DNA from: Cyclobacteriaceae bacterium
GTDB taxonomy: Bacteria; Bacteroidota; Bacteroidia; Cytophagales; Cyclobacteriaceae
Length of the DNA stretch: 48,264 nucleotides
Direction: 5' to 3'
Assembly (NCBI GenBank): GCA_020436085.1
Contig: JAGQYM010000034.1
Coordinates: forward strand, 1-48,264
Below are positions 7,886-16,691 of this stretch, in pieces. Made by a program: the position numbers and the translations under genes. The notes beneath the pieces were generated by a model. The model did no database searches and was not told the origin of the DNA. It was given only the letters and a program-made list of their open reading frames with translations. How positions within the stretch are numbered: position 1 is the stretch's first letter; each line of letters starts with the position of its first letter.

Positions 7886-8385
7886 AAGTCTGTATCCTTA
7901 GATTTTTCACTCAGTTGTTTTTTGATTCGGTGGATCTTCACCGCCACATTGCTTTCCGATATCCCCACGATGTCGGCCATCTCCTTATAGCTGAAGTTGT
8001 CGAGCAGCAGCAGGCAAAGTGACCTGTCCACTTCGTTCAGTCTGCCTATCTCCCGGTACATCCACTCGATGCGCTCATCCAGTTCGCGGTTGTCTTCCTG
8101 CAGCACGGGCATGGTCGGTTGCAACGGTGACGTGTGGTCTGCATGGCGCCTCTCCTTACCCTTCCACCGAATGGCGGTGTTCAGCGCAATACGATAAAGC
8201 CACGTGGTCACGGCCGAGTTCCCCTTGAAGCCGGGCACCGACCGCCACACCTGCAGCGAGATCTCCTGGAACAGGTCATCGCGGTCCTCTTCCTCAAAGG
8301 CATACGCCCTGATGATCTTGAACAACACACCTTTGTGCCTGCCAAGCCAGTCGTGAAAGATGGATTCCTGCTCCTGAGCCGTCAT
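7882..8385 (-). CDS. ECF-type RNA polymerase sigma factor
   Basis: A 167-residue sigma-70 family protein with only regions 2 and 4. Region 2 includes DRDDLFQEISLQVWRSVPGF and the TWLYRIALNTAI segment; region 4 holds the helix-turn-helix FSYKEMADIVGISESNVAVK followed by HRIKKQL. Length and layout are those of ECF sigma factors, which direct RNA polymerase to a small stress or envelope regulon. It is the first gene of a two-gene unit with the overlapping membrane protein. A short palindrome at 8438-8451 in the divergent upstream gap is a candidate control site. Confidence 0.93.
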   Translation of the reverse strand: MTAQEQESIFHDWLGRHKGVLFKIIRAYAFEEEDRDDLFQEISLQVWRSVPGFKGNSAVTTWLYRIALNTAIRWKGKERRHADHTSPLQPTMPVLQEDNRELDERIEWMYREIGRLNEVDRSLCLLLLDNFSYKEMADIVGISESNVAVKIHRIKKQLSEKSKDTDL

Positions 8386-8437
8386 TAGCTTGTTTTGCCC
8401 TAATTGGTACCGTCACCGGTTCGATCCTTACAAGAAA

Positions 8438-8451
8438 ATAACATTTGTTAT
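8438..8451. promoter_or_regulatory. Palindrome in the sigma/small-protein divergent gap
   Basis: ATAACA-TT-TGTTAT: two perfect 6-base arms around two bases, centred in the 75-bp region between the ECF sigma start (8385, minus) and the divergent gene start (8461, plus). Position fits a dimeric repressor or activator site acting on either gene, but no binding protein is identified and an AT-rich palindrome of this size can occur by chance. Confidence 0.3.
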
Positions 8452-8460
8452 CATTACAAC

Positions 8461-8871
8461 ATGTATGACGAGGTAAGGCAACTGCAATCATGGCTGGAAG
8501 AGCATGAGTTGAAGGTCACAAAACTGAAGACAGACACCCGCATGGTACAGGTGGAAGTGCGATCAGCCAGTGGCTCATGGCAACTGTGGGTAGATGATGA
8601 GTACAATGACTTTGATGAATCGAATCAGGCGATGTGTCTCTTTCTGGTGCTGAACTCGCTCGCTGACTACAAGGAGAGCACTGACTTTCTGAATTGGTGT
8701 CAGCAAATCGGTATCAACGCGAGTGATAGCCCATGGTTGGCCTACTACCAATCCCTGGAATCTGTTTACAGCGAAATTGAAAACCTATTGGGAGCTATCG
8801 ATCCCTGTATTACCCCCCTCGACTACCAGTTGAGATCTGGCGCTTTTCATGCGTTGGCAAGCTTAAAATAA
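8461..8871 (+). CDS. Hypothetical protein, 136 residues
   Basis: Start placed at the ATG at 8461 (MYDEVRQLQSWLEEHELKV); a TTG 57 bases upstream would only add sequence that overlaps the divergent promoter gap. The protein is acidic, cytoplasmic, with an alpha/beta pattern: a leading helix, a VQVEVRSASGSWQLWVDDE strand pair, then mainly helices. No family recognised. It is divergent from the ECF sigma gene and followed by the DUF4251 gene 124 bp on. Confidence 0.7.
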   Translation: MYDEVRQLQSWLEEHELKVTKLKTDTRMVQVEVRSASGSWQLWVDDEYNDFDESNQAMCLFLVLNSLADYKESTDFLNWCQQIGINASDSPWLAYYQSLESVYSEIENLLGAIDPCITPLDYQLRSGAFHALASLK

Positions 8872-8995
8872 TAGCAAATACCTTTCCATCGTTAAGCAAT
8901 AGGCTCAATGCTGCAATGATGTCATATTTGGACTTTATGGCACCTTGTTTGAGTCTTTTACGTTGAATATATGTGAAACCAAAATTGAGAACGAT

Positions 8996-9538
8996 ATGAA
9001 GAAGTTGATTTGGATTATTGCAATTGCTATGGCACCCGTCATAGCCTCAGCACAGACTGAGAAGAAAACCAAACTGGAGCGCAAACTGGAAAGACAGGAG
9101 ACGCTGGCTGTACAGAAGGAACAGCTGAAGCAACTGGCCGATGAACGTAACCTGGTGATTGAGGCTACGACTATCTATAACAGACACGGCTTCAATGCCA
9201 CGGTAGCGCAAAATAATTTTGTCATGGTGGACAGTGCAGACTTTGTATTGCAAACCAGTTCACCATCACGCATTGCACAAAACGGAATGGGTGGCATCAC
9301 CATCCGCGGTACTATCTCCAGTTATGAGGTGAAGCAGGCAACTGACAAGGCACCGATCGTAATCACCGCACAAGTGAAGACATTTGGCCTTGGTGGCGGC
9401 ACACTTATCATAAGACTGAACAGTGCGCAGAATTCACAGGCGACCTTCACCACCAACATGGGTGATACGATTACGTTCTCGGGTCCGGTGACGAGCGTAG
9501 AGGAGTCCAGTGTGTTTAAGGGAATGAATCTGTATTAA
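8996..9538 (+). CDS. DUF4251 family secreted protein
   Basis: From the ATG at 8996 the protein is 180 residues with a clean signal peptide (KKLIWIIAIAMAPVIASAQ). A 17-residue upstream extension is possible but would bury the signal. A charged helix (EKKTKLERKLERQETLAVQK) precedes a beta-rich domain containing NFVMVDSADFVLQ, GGITIRGTISSYEV and TNMGDTITFSGPV, the usual layout of DUF4251, a Bacteroidota family with a lipocalin-like barrel of unknown role. It is followed by a good intrinsic terminator at 9561-9590. Confidence 0.85.
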   Translation: MKKLIWIIAIAMAPVIASAQTEKKTKLERKLERQETLAVQKEQLKQLADERNLVIEATTIYNRHGFNATVAQNNFVMVDSADFVLQTSSPSRIAQNGMGGITIRGTISSYEVKQATDKAPIVITAQVKTFGLGGGTLIIRLNSAQNSQATFTTNMGDTITFSGPVTSVEESSVFKGMNLY

Positions 9539-9560
9539 ACAGAATTTAGGTCTAGATAGA

Positions 9561-9590
9561 AAAGGGATGTCGTAAGATGTCCCTTTTTTA
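9561..9590 (+). terminator. Intrinsic terminator after the DUF4251 gene
   Basis: AAAGGGA and TCCCTTT form a 7-bp stem around a 12-base loop, followed by a T tract (CCCTTTTTTA). It begins 22 bp after the stop codon and faces the plus strand. Confidence 0.7.
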
Positions 9591-9597
9591 TTAGAGG

Positions 9598-9716
9598 TAG
9601 TCTCAAAAGTCTATCAAACCGTCATCGCGAGCAACGCGTGGCGATCCCCAATAGCGGAGCATGCCTGTGGGGATTGCTTCACTTCGTTCGCAATGACGAT
9701 CAGACTTTTGAGACTA
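9598..9716. repeat. MITE-like inverted-repeat element, 119 bp
   Basis: Perfect 15-base terminal inverted repeats TAGTCTCAAAAGTCT (9598-9612) and its complement (9702-9716) enclose a second, imperfect inverted pair: GTCATCGCGAGCAACGCG near 9621 and TTCGTTCGCAATGAC near 9683-9697, with CGATCCCC and GGGGATTG further in. The inner motif is of the GTCATTGCGA type, a palindromic repeat seen in many bacterial genomes. It fills the convergent gap between the DUF4251 gene and the AhpD-like gene, ending directly at the latter's stop codon, and would fold into a long RNA hairpin in either direction. Confidence 0.85.
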
Positions 9717-10172
9717 CTAAACTCTTACCGGTTTCATATGCGTTGAGATCGCAATGCGATTCCAGGAATTGATGGTGTTGATGATGAATATCAGTTGAGC
9801 GAAGCCTTGTTCATCGAAGTGGTGAATCACGTCTTCATATACTTTGTCACTCACCCCCTTCTCGCTAATTCTGGTTACTTGTTCGGCCAACTTTAATGCA
9901 GCCTGTTCCTTTTCCGTAAAGAAGTCCGTCTCCCACCAGGCGCCTACGGTAAACAATCGTTGATCGGTCTCTCCTGCTTTGCGACCTTCGAAGGAATGCA
10001 TGTCCATGCAGTATCCGCAGCCATTGATCTGCGAAACACGAAGTTTAATGAGCGCGATGAGCCTGGGATCAAACCCAAACGAGTGGATGGTCTTTTCAGC
10101 CATGATCATCACATCATATACCAGAGGCTCTTTGTCCTTGATTTTTATCCTTTCCATATGCTTTGAAGTCAT
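9717..10172 (-). CDS. AhpD-like carboxymuconolactone decarboxylase family protein
   Basis: A 151-residue helical protein with the redox motif NGCGYCMDMH (CxxC then His three residues on), characteristic of the AhpD/alkylhydroperoxidase-like branch of the CMD family, and the downstream TEKEQAALKLAEQVTRI helix. Members act as thiol peroxidases or as partners in peroxide detoxification; physiological role here is inferred. A second in-frame ATG five residues in (10157) is an alternative start. The stop codon TAG is immediately followed by the inverted repeat at 9702-9716, which supplies a second in-frame TAG. Confidence 0.88.
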   Translation of the reverse strand: MTSKHMERIKIKDKEPLVYDVMIMAEKTIHSFGFDPRLIALIKLRVSQINGCGYCMDMHSFEGRKAGETDQRLFTVGAWWETDFFTEKEQAALKLAEQVTRISEKGVSDKVYEDVIHHFDEQGFAQLIFIINTINSWNRIAISTHMKPVRV

Positions 10173-10305
10173 TCAAAAGTACGAGACAGAAAATGATAGG
10201 TTGCTCTTCCATCATTTTATTACAACATTAATTTCACCAATATTTCCTGCTGACATAGGGCTGACACAGCATGATGGTAACTATGTATTAAATCAAACAA
10301 AACAC

Positions 10306-10785
10306 ATGACAACAACAAGCGGACCTATTACCTCACAGCAGTTGCTGGAGCAGTGGCAAGGACACAGGAGATTGACACGTAAGGTGATCGAAGCCTTCCC
10401 TGACGACAAACTATTCACGTATTCAATTGGTGGCATGCGACCATTCTCAGCCTTGGTGCTGGAGATGCTGGCCATTGCAGGTCCTGGTGCTACGGGTGCC
10501 GCCACTGGCAAATGGGGCGAGTATGATGATCAGTCTAAGAACCCACCCAAGACCAAGAAAGAACTTCTGGATTTATGGGATAAGGCAACCGCGGTGATCG
10601 ACACTGAGTTTCCGAAGATCACACCACAGCGGTTTCAGGAAGTAGACAAAGCTTTCGGAATGTATGAAGGCCCCATCTTCTGGAGTATCCTCTACTTCAT
10701 CGACAACGAAATCCATCACCGGGGACAAGGCTACGTGTACCTAAGGTCACTTGGCGTTGAACCTCCTCCGTTCTGGGAGCGGTAG
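10306..10785 (+). CDS. DinB-like four-helix protein
   Basis: 159 residues from the ATG at 10306. The C-terminal helix YFIDNEIHHRGQGYVYLRSLG followed by VEPPPFW is the family signature of DinB/YfiT-type proteins, whose three metal-binding histidines lie in a four-helix bundle. The last helix pair of histidines is present, but the helix that normally supplies the first one reads FSALVLEMLAIAGPG with no His, so metal binding may be altered. Function of most members is unknown (stress-linked or thiol transferase activity). An open frame continues far upstream over the divergent AhpD-like gene but is not supported. Confidence 0.8.
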   Translation: MTTTSGPITSQQLLEQWQGHRRLTRKVIEAFPDDKLFTYSIGGMRPFSALVLEMLAIAGPGATGAATGKWGEYDDQSKNPPKTKKELLDLWDKATAVIDTEFPKITPQRFQEVDKAFGMYEGPIFWSILYFIDNEIHHRGQGYVYLRSLGVEPPPFWER

Positions 10786-10800
10786 TGTATGCCTCGTGTT

Positions 10801-10880
10801 ACTTTGTGACTTCTTTGTGGCCCTTTGTGAAACAGCTATTGCACGGAGGTATACAAAGAAGCACAGAAGTACACAGAGGG
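10801..10880. repeat. Palindromic intergenic element, copy 1
   Basis: An imperfect inverted repeat built from CTTCTTTG (10810-10817) and CAAAGAAG (10854-10861), with flanking ACTTTGTG on the left and CACAGAAGTACACAGAG on the right. It lies in the convergent gap between the DinB-like gene and the HAD gene. A related and better preserved copy is at 38293-38383, also in a convergent gap. Likely a dispersed repeat that works as a bidirectional transcription end; the left arm here appears shortened. Confidence 0.65.
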
Positions 10881-10900
10881 ATAGTCTTGGCGGGGTTAAC

Positions 10901-11674
10901 TTATTTCCACCAGGGCAATGGTAGCTCCAACTGTGCCACACTATCGATCACCAGGTCAGGTTTGAAAGCGTAGTTGTTGAGCTCCTCCTTTTTGGAGATA
11001 CCAGATAAAGTGAGAATGGTTTTGTATCCCATTTGCACACCACCTTTTATGTCGGTTTCCATCGTATCACCGATAACAGTGGTATGCGCGGTTTCTAATC
11101 CAATGTACTTGCGGGCTGAGCGCATCATCACAGGACTTGGCTTGCCTGTCACAAATGCCTTCCTGCCTGTTGCTTCTTCAATCATCGCAGCGGTGGCAGC
11201 GATGCCGAGGTTGTTCCATCCCTTTTGTTTTGGTGATGGGTCACGGTTGGTCGCGATCAACTTTGCTCCTTCTAAAATCATATCTACTGCACGCTGCACC
11301 ATTTCCAGGGTAAAGTTTCTCCCCTCACCCAGCACCACAAAGTCTGGCTCTGTCTCAACCATGATCAAGCCATTGTCATGCAAGCTGGATAGCAATCCTC
11401 CTTCACCCAATACGTAGACTGTCCCTTTAGGCGCCTGGCTTGCAATGAACGAAGCCGTGGCCATCGCACTGGTGTAGATGTGTTTCTCCGACACCACGAT
11501 CCCAAGTCGCTTGAGCTTACGTACCACCTCCAGACTTGTCCTCTGGCTGTTGTTCGTCATGAAGGTAAACGGAATGTCCTGCTTGATGAGATTTGAGATA
11601 AACGTATCCGCACCGGGAATGAGCTTGTCTCCACCGTAGATCACCCCATCCATATCAATTAATAATCCTTGCAT
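10901..11674 (-). CDS. HAD-superfamily class IIA phosphatase (NagD/PNPase-like)
   Basis: A 257-residue protein with all HAD motifs: DMDGVI at 7-12 (nucleophile Asp7, acid Asp9), TNN at 40-42, Lys178 in VTGKPSP, and GDTMETD at 202-208. The cap inserted between motifs II and III places it in subclass IIA with NagD, AraL and phosphoglycolate-type phosphatases. It should hydrolyse small sugar or nucleotide phosphates in the cytoplasm; the exact substrate cannot be inferred. Minus-strand gene, single transcription unit between the repeat at 10801-10880 and the histidine kinase. Confidence 0.93.
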   Translation of the reverse strand: MQGLLIDMDGVIYGGDKLIPGADTFISNLIKQDIPFTFMTNNSQRTSLEVVRKLKRLGIVVSEKHIYTSAMATASFIASQAPKGTVYVLGEGGLLSSLHDNGLIMVETEPDFVVLGEGRNFTLEMVQRAVDMILEGAKLIATNRDPSPKQKGWNNLGIAATAAMIEEATGRKAFVTGKPSPVMMRSARKYIGLETAHTTVIGDTMETDIKGGVQMGYKTILTLSGISKKEELNNYAFKPDLVIDSVAQLELPLPWWK

Positions 11675-11815
11675 CGTGTCACTTGAAAATTTGAAAGAAC
11701 AAGTTACCTAAAACTGATCAGCCAAATGATGAACTGGCAGTAAAGAAATTATAAAGTACAGTTACCGATTGAAGGTGTAGAGAGTTGCAATCGATTGAGG
11801 CAGCCGCGTGTGAAA

Positions 11816-13513
11816 TTATTTCGGCAGAAGTATTGTGAACGTAGAGCCATGCCCAAGTACAGAGTCGAATTTAATCTCGCCATTCAGCTTCTGTGTTACT
11901 TCCTTAACGATATATAATCCCAACCCTGAGCCATCTGACATCTCAGTGGCCCTAAAGAACATGTTAAAGATCTTATCGAGATACTGCGACTCGATACCGA
12001 TGCCGTTGTCCTCTACTGTGATTACGTGTTGCTGTTCATCCTCTTTTGCAGAAATGCGAAAGAAGCTGTCGTCTTTCTTGGGATCGCTGTATTTGATACA
12101 GTTCGTTACGAGGTTACTGAGTATCACTCTTAACCGTGCGCTGTCAGTGGTGATTTGATAATTAGCAGGCACATTCACCACTCGCTTTACCTTCTTCTCT
12201 GGAACAAGAAACTCAACTGAGTCAACTACTTCCTTCACGAGGTCGTGCAGGTTTACGTTATCATTCACCACCTCAAGTCTGGCATTGCGCGAGTAGTCGG
12301 TGATTTCCTTGATAAAGCCTTCCATGGTAAGGATGCGTTTCCTCATGCGATCAAAGTACTCGTTGAGCTCGTTGTCCTTGTTGGACAGCCTCACAATCTC
12401 CATGAGACCCAAAAGAGAACTCAACGGTGCGCGCATGTCATGAGAGGCGCTGTACACGAAACGGTCCAGTTCTGTGTTGGCTTTTTCTAATTCCTCGTTC
12501 TTTTGCAACAGTGCCTTCTCCGCTTTTTTCCTGTCGTTGATATCGATGATGGACCCAACCACATAGTGCGGTTGACCTTTCACCATATTGACAATGCCTG
12601 TATCCAGGAACCAATGGAAATCTCCATTCTTCAGTTTGATTCTGTACTCATTATGGTAGGCTCCACCCTGCGCCAGGCATTCCTGCATATATTGGCCCAC
12701 CCTTTCAGCGTCCTCCGGGTGAACCATATTTCTGTAGAAGCTCATGTCTATCACAATCTCATCGGGATCATCGTACCCCAACAGCTGCTTATACCGATCG
12801 GATACGGAAATACTATTTTTCGTTACCCACCATTCGTAGATACCTGCGCGTGTTCCTTCCACAGCCAATCTGAATCGTTCCTGGCTGACCTGAAGATCAC
12901 CTGATAGTTTCTGTAACTTTTCCTGGTTGTCTAACAAAGTCTTTTCCGACTCACTGTTCCTGGTGATGGCAAACTGCACGATTAGAGCACAGGTAACCAA
13001 TCCGATGATGTAGTTGGTAATGAAATTGACCTGGATGTGAAACTCGGTCTGATAGGGTTTCGGGATTGGAGACCAATCGATAAAAAACGCAACCAGTCCA
13101 AGTGATAGTGAAATGAATGCAAAAGTAAATCCAAGCGTTCTACGGGTGGCTCCAAACAGTACCATAGACGCTGCAGCGGTTGCACAGAAATAAAGAAACA
13201 CTCCACTGTAGGGAGAGTCGATGGCAGCAAAGCAGTAGATAAGGATGTTGGAAAAAACCAGAATGAGAATGGAAGAGGCGACAGCCTTTCGCTGGCGGTT
13301 CATGTAGATGATAATGACCGTGACACCGATGCCCAGCAAATAGAATGGCAGGAAATCGTACACACCATTGTACGAGTCGATGAGAATGTAGATAAAACAG
13401 ATCACCCCGATAAGTAGCCCAAACTGACCTCGAAGCATTCCGTACTTATACTCCGATCGGGATTCTATAAAGTCTTTACCTAATAATAGATTACGAAGGA
13501 ATCTTCCGGACAT
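11816..13513 (-). CDS. Membrane PAS-domain sensor histidine kinase
   Basis: 565 residues. Six hydrophobic helices occupy about 28-185 (an uncharacterised multi-helix sensor), followed by a linker coiled coil, a PAS domain (about 212-330, with HPEDAERVGQY and the PAC end VVGSIIDINDRKKAE), a second coiled coil, and the HisKA box SASHDMRAPL with phospho-acceptor His358. The ATPase domain shows the N box (NLVTNCIKYSD), the G1 box DNGIGIE and the G2 box GSGLGLYIV. No response regulator is adjacent, so it is an orphan kinase. It lies downstream of rpoD but is separated by a hairpin terminator region. Confidence 0.94.
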   Translation of the reverse strand: MSGRFLRNLLLGKDFIESRSEYKYGMLRGQFGLLIGVICFIYILIDSYNGVYDFLPFYLLGIGVTVIIIYMNRQRKAVASSILILVFSNILIYCFAAIDSPYSGVFLYFCATAAASMVLFGATRRTLGFTFAFISLSLGLVAFFIDWSPIPKPYQTEFHIQVNFITNYIIGLVTCALIVQFAITRNSESEKTLLDNQEKLQKLSGDLQVSQERFRLAVEGTRAGIYEWWVTKNSISVSDRYKQLLGYDDPDEIVIDMSFYRNMVHPEDAERVGQYMQECLAQGGAYHNEYRIKLKNGDFHWFLDTGIVNMVKGQPHYVVGSIIDINDRKKAEKALLQKNEELEKANTELDRFVYSASHDMRAPLSSLLGLMEIVRLSNKDNELNEYFDRMRKRILTMEGFIKEITDYSRNARLEVVNDNVNLHDLVKEVVDSVEFLVPEKKVKRVVNVPANYQITTDSARLRVILSNLVTNCIKYSDPKKDDSFFRISAKEDEQQHVITVEDNGIGIESQYLDKIFNMFFRATEMSDGSGLGLYIVKEVTQKLNGEIKFDSVLGHGSTFTILLPK

Positions 13514-13522
13514 AAAGAGAAA

Positions 13523-13601
13523 AGGCTCACTCTAAAATTATATAATAATTCCAGAAATGAGCCTTGTGCTATAAAGTATTAAGTGGCATAGAATTGCCAC
13601 C
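13523..13601 (-). terminator. Two hairpins between rpoD and the kinase gene
   Basis: On the minus strand, reading away from rpoD, there is first GTGGCA-ATTCTA-TGCCAC (13584-13601), immediately after the stop codon region, then an 8-bp stem AAGGCTCA/TGAGCCTT (13559-13566 with 13523-13530) with a 28-base loop and a downstream TTCTCTTT tract. The second has the layout of an intrinsic terminator. Either would limit read-through into the kinase gene. Confidence 0.5.
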
Positions 13602-13610
13602 GAACTAATA

Positions 13611-14477
13611 TTAACCTAAGTAAGCTTTCAGTTCCTTGCTGCGAGATGATTGTCTCAATTTACGTGTTGCCTTTTCTTTGATCTGGCGGACACGCTCACG
13701 AGTAAGGTCAAACTGGTCAGCAATTTCTTCAAGGGTGATGGCATGACCACCTGACAAACCATAGTAAAGCGAAATCACTTGCGACTCGCGTTCACTAAGG
13801 GTTGAAAGCGCTCTTTGCACTTCTGTCCTCAAAGAGTTTCTCATCAGGTCTGAATCCGGTACCTCTGCAGTCTCATCTTCCATGATGTCAAGAAGTGTAC
13901 CATCTCCATCGCCCTGAGCGAAAGGTGCATCAACAGATACTTTACGGGCACGGAAGGCAAGGTTGGTACGGATTTCATCTGTACTCATTTCCATCACCTC
14001 TGCCAGTTCTTCTTCTGTAGGTTCACGCTGGTGCCTTTGCTCCAGTTCTGAGAAAGCATTGTTGATCTTATTCAAAGAGCCTACCCGGTTGAGGGGAAGG
14101 CGTACGATACGAGATTGCTCTGCCAAAGCTTGCAAAATGCTCTGACGGATCCACCACACAGCATAAGAGATGAACTTAAATCCGCGAGTCTCATCGAAGC
14201 GGGTTGCCGCCTTGATCAAACCAAGGTTACCCTCGTTGATGAGGTCGCTGAGTGTAAGTCCGTGATTCTGATACTGTTTTGCTACAGAGACAACAAAGCG
14301 AAGGTTCGCATTTACCAGCTTCTCCAATGCCACCCTGTCTCCCTCCTTTATGCGCTTAGCCAACTTCACCTCCTGATCAGCAGTGATCAGATCAATCCTG
14401 GCAATTTCGCTCAAATACTTGTCCAGTGATTGGGTTTCACGGTTGGTTATCTGCTTGGTTATCTTAAGTTGACGCAT
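13611..14477 (-). CDS. rpoD: Primary RNA polymerase sigma factor RpoD (SigA), Bacteroidota type
   Basis: 288 residues beginning [20 protein letters not shown], the stereotyped start of Bacteroidota primary sigma factors, which lack the long region 1.1 of E. coli RpoD. Region 1.2 ([13 protein letters not shown]), regions 2.1-2.4 ([48 protein letters not shown]), region 3 and region 4 with the helix-turn-helix [20 protein letters not shown] are all intact. It directs RNA polymerase to housekeeping promoters, in this phylum of the TTTG/TAnnTTTG type. The 253 bp upstream carry no gene and presumably contain its promoters, which I could not place with confidence. Confidence 0.97.
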   Translation of the reverse strand: MRQLKITKQITNRETQSLDKYLSEIARIDLITADQEVKLAKRIKEGDRVALEKLVNANLRFVVSVAKQYQNHGLTLSDLINEGNLGLIKAATRFDETRGFKFISYAVWWIRQSILQALAEQSRIVRLPLNRVGSLNKINNAFSELEQRHQREPTEEELAEVMEMSTDEIRTNLAFRARKVSVDAPFAQGDGDGTLLDIMEDETAEVPDSDLMRNSLRTEVQRALSTLSERESQVISLYYGLSGGHAITLEEIADQFDLTRERVRQIKEKATRKLRQSSRSKELKAYLG

Positions 14478-14730
14478 TAATAAATGAATTAATTGTTACT
14501 ACACTATCCGATGGCGCTGCCATATCCCTAAAGACCCTTATAGAACGAAATGTCTGTACAATAGTTCACCTCAGACATCAAATACCTGCCGTTTAATTAA
14601 TAGCCGGGATTTCTTGGTAAGGGAGGGCGATAGAAACGCGCATCAAAACCGCGGGCAAAGATACTAAAACCTCCGCTTAATGGCAAGGAAAAGCCGATTT
14701 AAGCCCATGGATTACAGTACGTTATGCGAA

Positions 14731-15870
14731 TCAGAACAGACTGAACAGAAATATCGTGAACATACCCCAGGCTGTGCCCGAAACCATGCTCAGAATGGCC
14801 AACAGGATGGCATGTGGCATCCACTCTTCATTATAAGCAGCAGTGACGGCCGGGGCGGTAGATATCCCACCCAAATTAGCCATGCTAGCGATGGGCACCC
14901 AAGCCATGTGCAGCTTCATCGTCCTGGCTACCAGCATCATTATGACATAATGTGAAATGAGCCATACAAGGGCCACACCCACGAACGGAAAAGGAAGCGA
15001 CAAGCCACTGAAGTCCAGTCGAAGGCCCAAAATGGCCATAATGAGTATGATCAGTATACCTCCAATGCGAAGCACAAAGGCGTGGTTCCATCTTCTGATA
15101 AAATTGCCGAGCACAAGCCCTAAAATACTGAGTGAGATCACGCGCCATAAGAAGTCCTCTATCAGGTAGTTAACGACAATCGTTACAAGAACAATTGAAG
15201 CGGAGGTCAGAATGATAGATCCGAGGTTGCGGCTTCCGGGCTTTATCTCATCCTCCACGAAATCGGGGATCTTCTCATCAATACCAAACCATTTATTGAG
15301 TTGGTCGCTGCGCTTGATCAGCTGAAACATGAGTATCGTCCATATATTCACCAGGATATTGTCGAGCACCAGCACGGAAAGGAATAGTGCTTCGGGGGTG
15401 CCGACTAGTTCCTTGAGTACCAGCTGACTGGTACTGCCTCCTATCCAACCGCCTACAATCGGCACAAGTCCCTTCCAATATTCCTGTGTGATGAAGAGGT
15501 CCTTTCCCCCACTCCACACGGTTTGTACCAGGAACACGAGAACCACTGGCAGTGTGGAAATAGCAAACGAGCCTGCCACAAACAAGACAATCGGTCTTGC
15601 TCCAACAATCCGAAGCTGTGGAATAGAGAGAGCGCTCATGACCGTGAGAATGGCAAACGGAATAATCCAGTTGCGACTGATGGAATGAAGAAACACGCCA
15701 GAAAGATCCATACCCGTAGTGTGTGTGAACCCTGCTGGGATCACATAGGCAAAGAGGATAGCAGGAAACCAGTTCAATAAAGTCTGTATCCAAGTGGCCT
15801 TTTGCCGGTTGAGCCAGTAGACCGCAGTCACCGTAAACGACACAACTAAAAGGGCAATGACTGACTCCAT
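14731..15870 (-). CDS. DUF819 family membrane carrier
   Basis: 379 residues, almost entirely hydrophobic, with about 10-11 membrane helices in two similar halves; conserved stretches GGWIGGSTSQLVLKE and ASMANLGGISTAPAVTAAY match the DUF819 family. Its two glycine-rich re-entrant-like segments suggest a bile-acid/aspartate-type carrier fold, so it is a putative small-molecule or carboxylate transporter; substrate unknown. It starts 17 bp after the PLD-like gene, and so belongs to the same run of genes as MadL/MadM. Confidence 0.88.
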   Translation of the reverse strand: MESVIALLVVSFTVTAVYWLNRQKATWIQTLLNWFPAILFAYVIPAGFTHTTGMDLSGVFLHSISRNWIIPFAILTVMSALSIPQLRIVGARPIVLFVAGSFAISTLPVVLVFLVQTVWSGGKDLFITQEYWKGLVPIVGGWIGGSTSQLVLKELVGTPEALFLSVLVLDNILVNIWTILMFQLIKRSDQLNKWFGIDEKIPDFVEDEIKPGSRNLGSIILTSASIVLVTIVVNYLIEDFLWRVISLSILGLVLGNFIRRWNHAFVLRIGGILIILIMAILGLRLDFSGLSLPFPFVGVALVWLISHYVIMMLVARTMKLHMAWVPIASMANLGGISTAPAVTAAYNEEWMPHAILLAILSMVSGTAWGMFTIFLFSLF

Positions 15871-15887
15871 GGATCTGTGGGTGTTTA

Positions 15888-16595
15888 TTAGATTTTGTAC
15901 GGCTCCATCTTATCCCACAACTGACCAAACTCCTTAAGGAATGATTTCACTACGCTGGTTTCCTTTGTCAGCAATACGTTTTCATGATTGTATCGAGCAG
16001 CACTGAGTGTCCAATTGTAACTCCCTGTGATCAACGAATTGTCATCCACCACCATGAACTTGTGGTGCATATGGTTTGGAGTGCTGTCCATCTTCACCGA
16101 GATGCCTTCTTTGGCAAGCCGTTCTATGTCCGATCCGGCATCAAGAGACTTATCATTGTCAGTAATCACTCTAATAGATCGGCCTCGTTTGTGTGAATCG
16201 ATGATGGCATTGGTGATGATATCATCACTGATGGTGAACACACAGATGTTAACACGATTCACTGCCCTTTGTATTTGATCAATGATCACATTGCGGCAAG
16301 CTTCACCGGGGCTGAAGTAGGCATCGGATTTATCTCCCGGCCGAGTGATCAAGGCACTGTTGGCATTCTTTATCCACTCCAGTATGATTGGGTAATTCTT
16401 GTCATTGGCAACCTCGTTGGCGATAACGTAGATCTGGCTGCGAAGAAAGTTGAGTTGATCGTGGTCGAGAGGACTGTCACCGATAAGTGCCTTAAGTGAC
16501 CTTTTCTCTGATCTGGAGAAAACCTGATCTTCAATGCTCAGCCTCAGCTGCGCGACAATATCGTCTATCAGTTGTTGAGAATGAACAGCGGCCAA
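15888..16595 (-). CDS. Phospholipase D-like (single HKD) protein
   Basis: 235 residues as placed. The C-terminal half is a PLD-like catalytic domain: VNICVFTISDDIITNAIID, then the active-site motif HHKFMVVDDNSLITGSYNWT (HxKx4D with the following GSxNWT), close to the single-domain nuclease/mitoPLD group, which dimerise to form one active site. No ATG occurs in the open frame before the domain; a TTG at 16595 is the first usual start, and the frame is open back to 16682, almost to the madM stop. The N-terminal helical region (DIVAQLRLSIEDQ..., LKALIGDSPLDHDQLNFLR) is unassigned. Substrate may be nucleic acid or lipid. Confidence 0.85.
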   Translation of the reverse strand: MAAVHSQQLIDDIVAQLRLSIEDQVFSRSEKRSLKALIGDSPLDHDQLNFLRSQIYVIANEVANDKNYPIILEWIKNANSALITRPGDKSDAYFSPGEACRNVIIDQIQRAVNRVNICVFTISDDIITNAIIDSHKRGRSIRVITDNDKSLDAGSDIERLAKEGISVKMDSTPNHMHHKFMVVDDNSLITGSYNWTLSAARYNHENVLLTKETSVVKSFLKEFGQLWDKMEPYKI

Positions 16596-16691
16596 CTTTA
16601 GCTGATTTTCATTTTGTTCAGTTGATAAACATACTACTTCAAGCTCATAAATACCCCATGTGAAGTCCTCAAATAATGAATGTCAACATCA

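Noticed and set aside
11816-14477. rpoD and the PAS kinase as one operon
   Set aside because: Two hairpins, one with a T-rich tail, lie in the gap between them, so a single transcript is doubtful.
14680-14955. Plus-strand frame opposite the DUF819 gene
   Set aside because: It is antisense to a clear coding region, and its translation shows no structural pattern.
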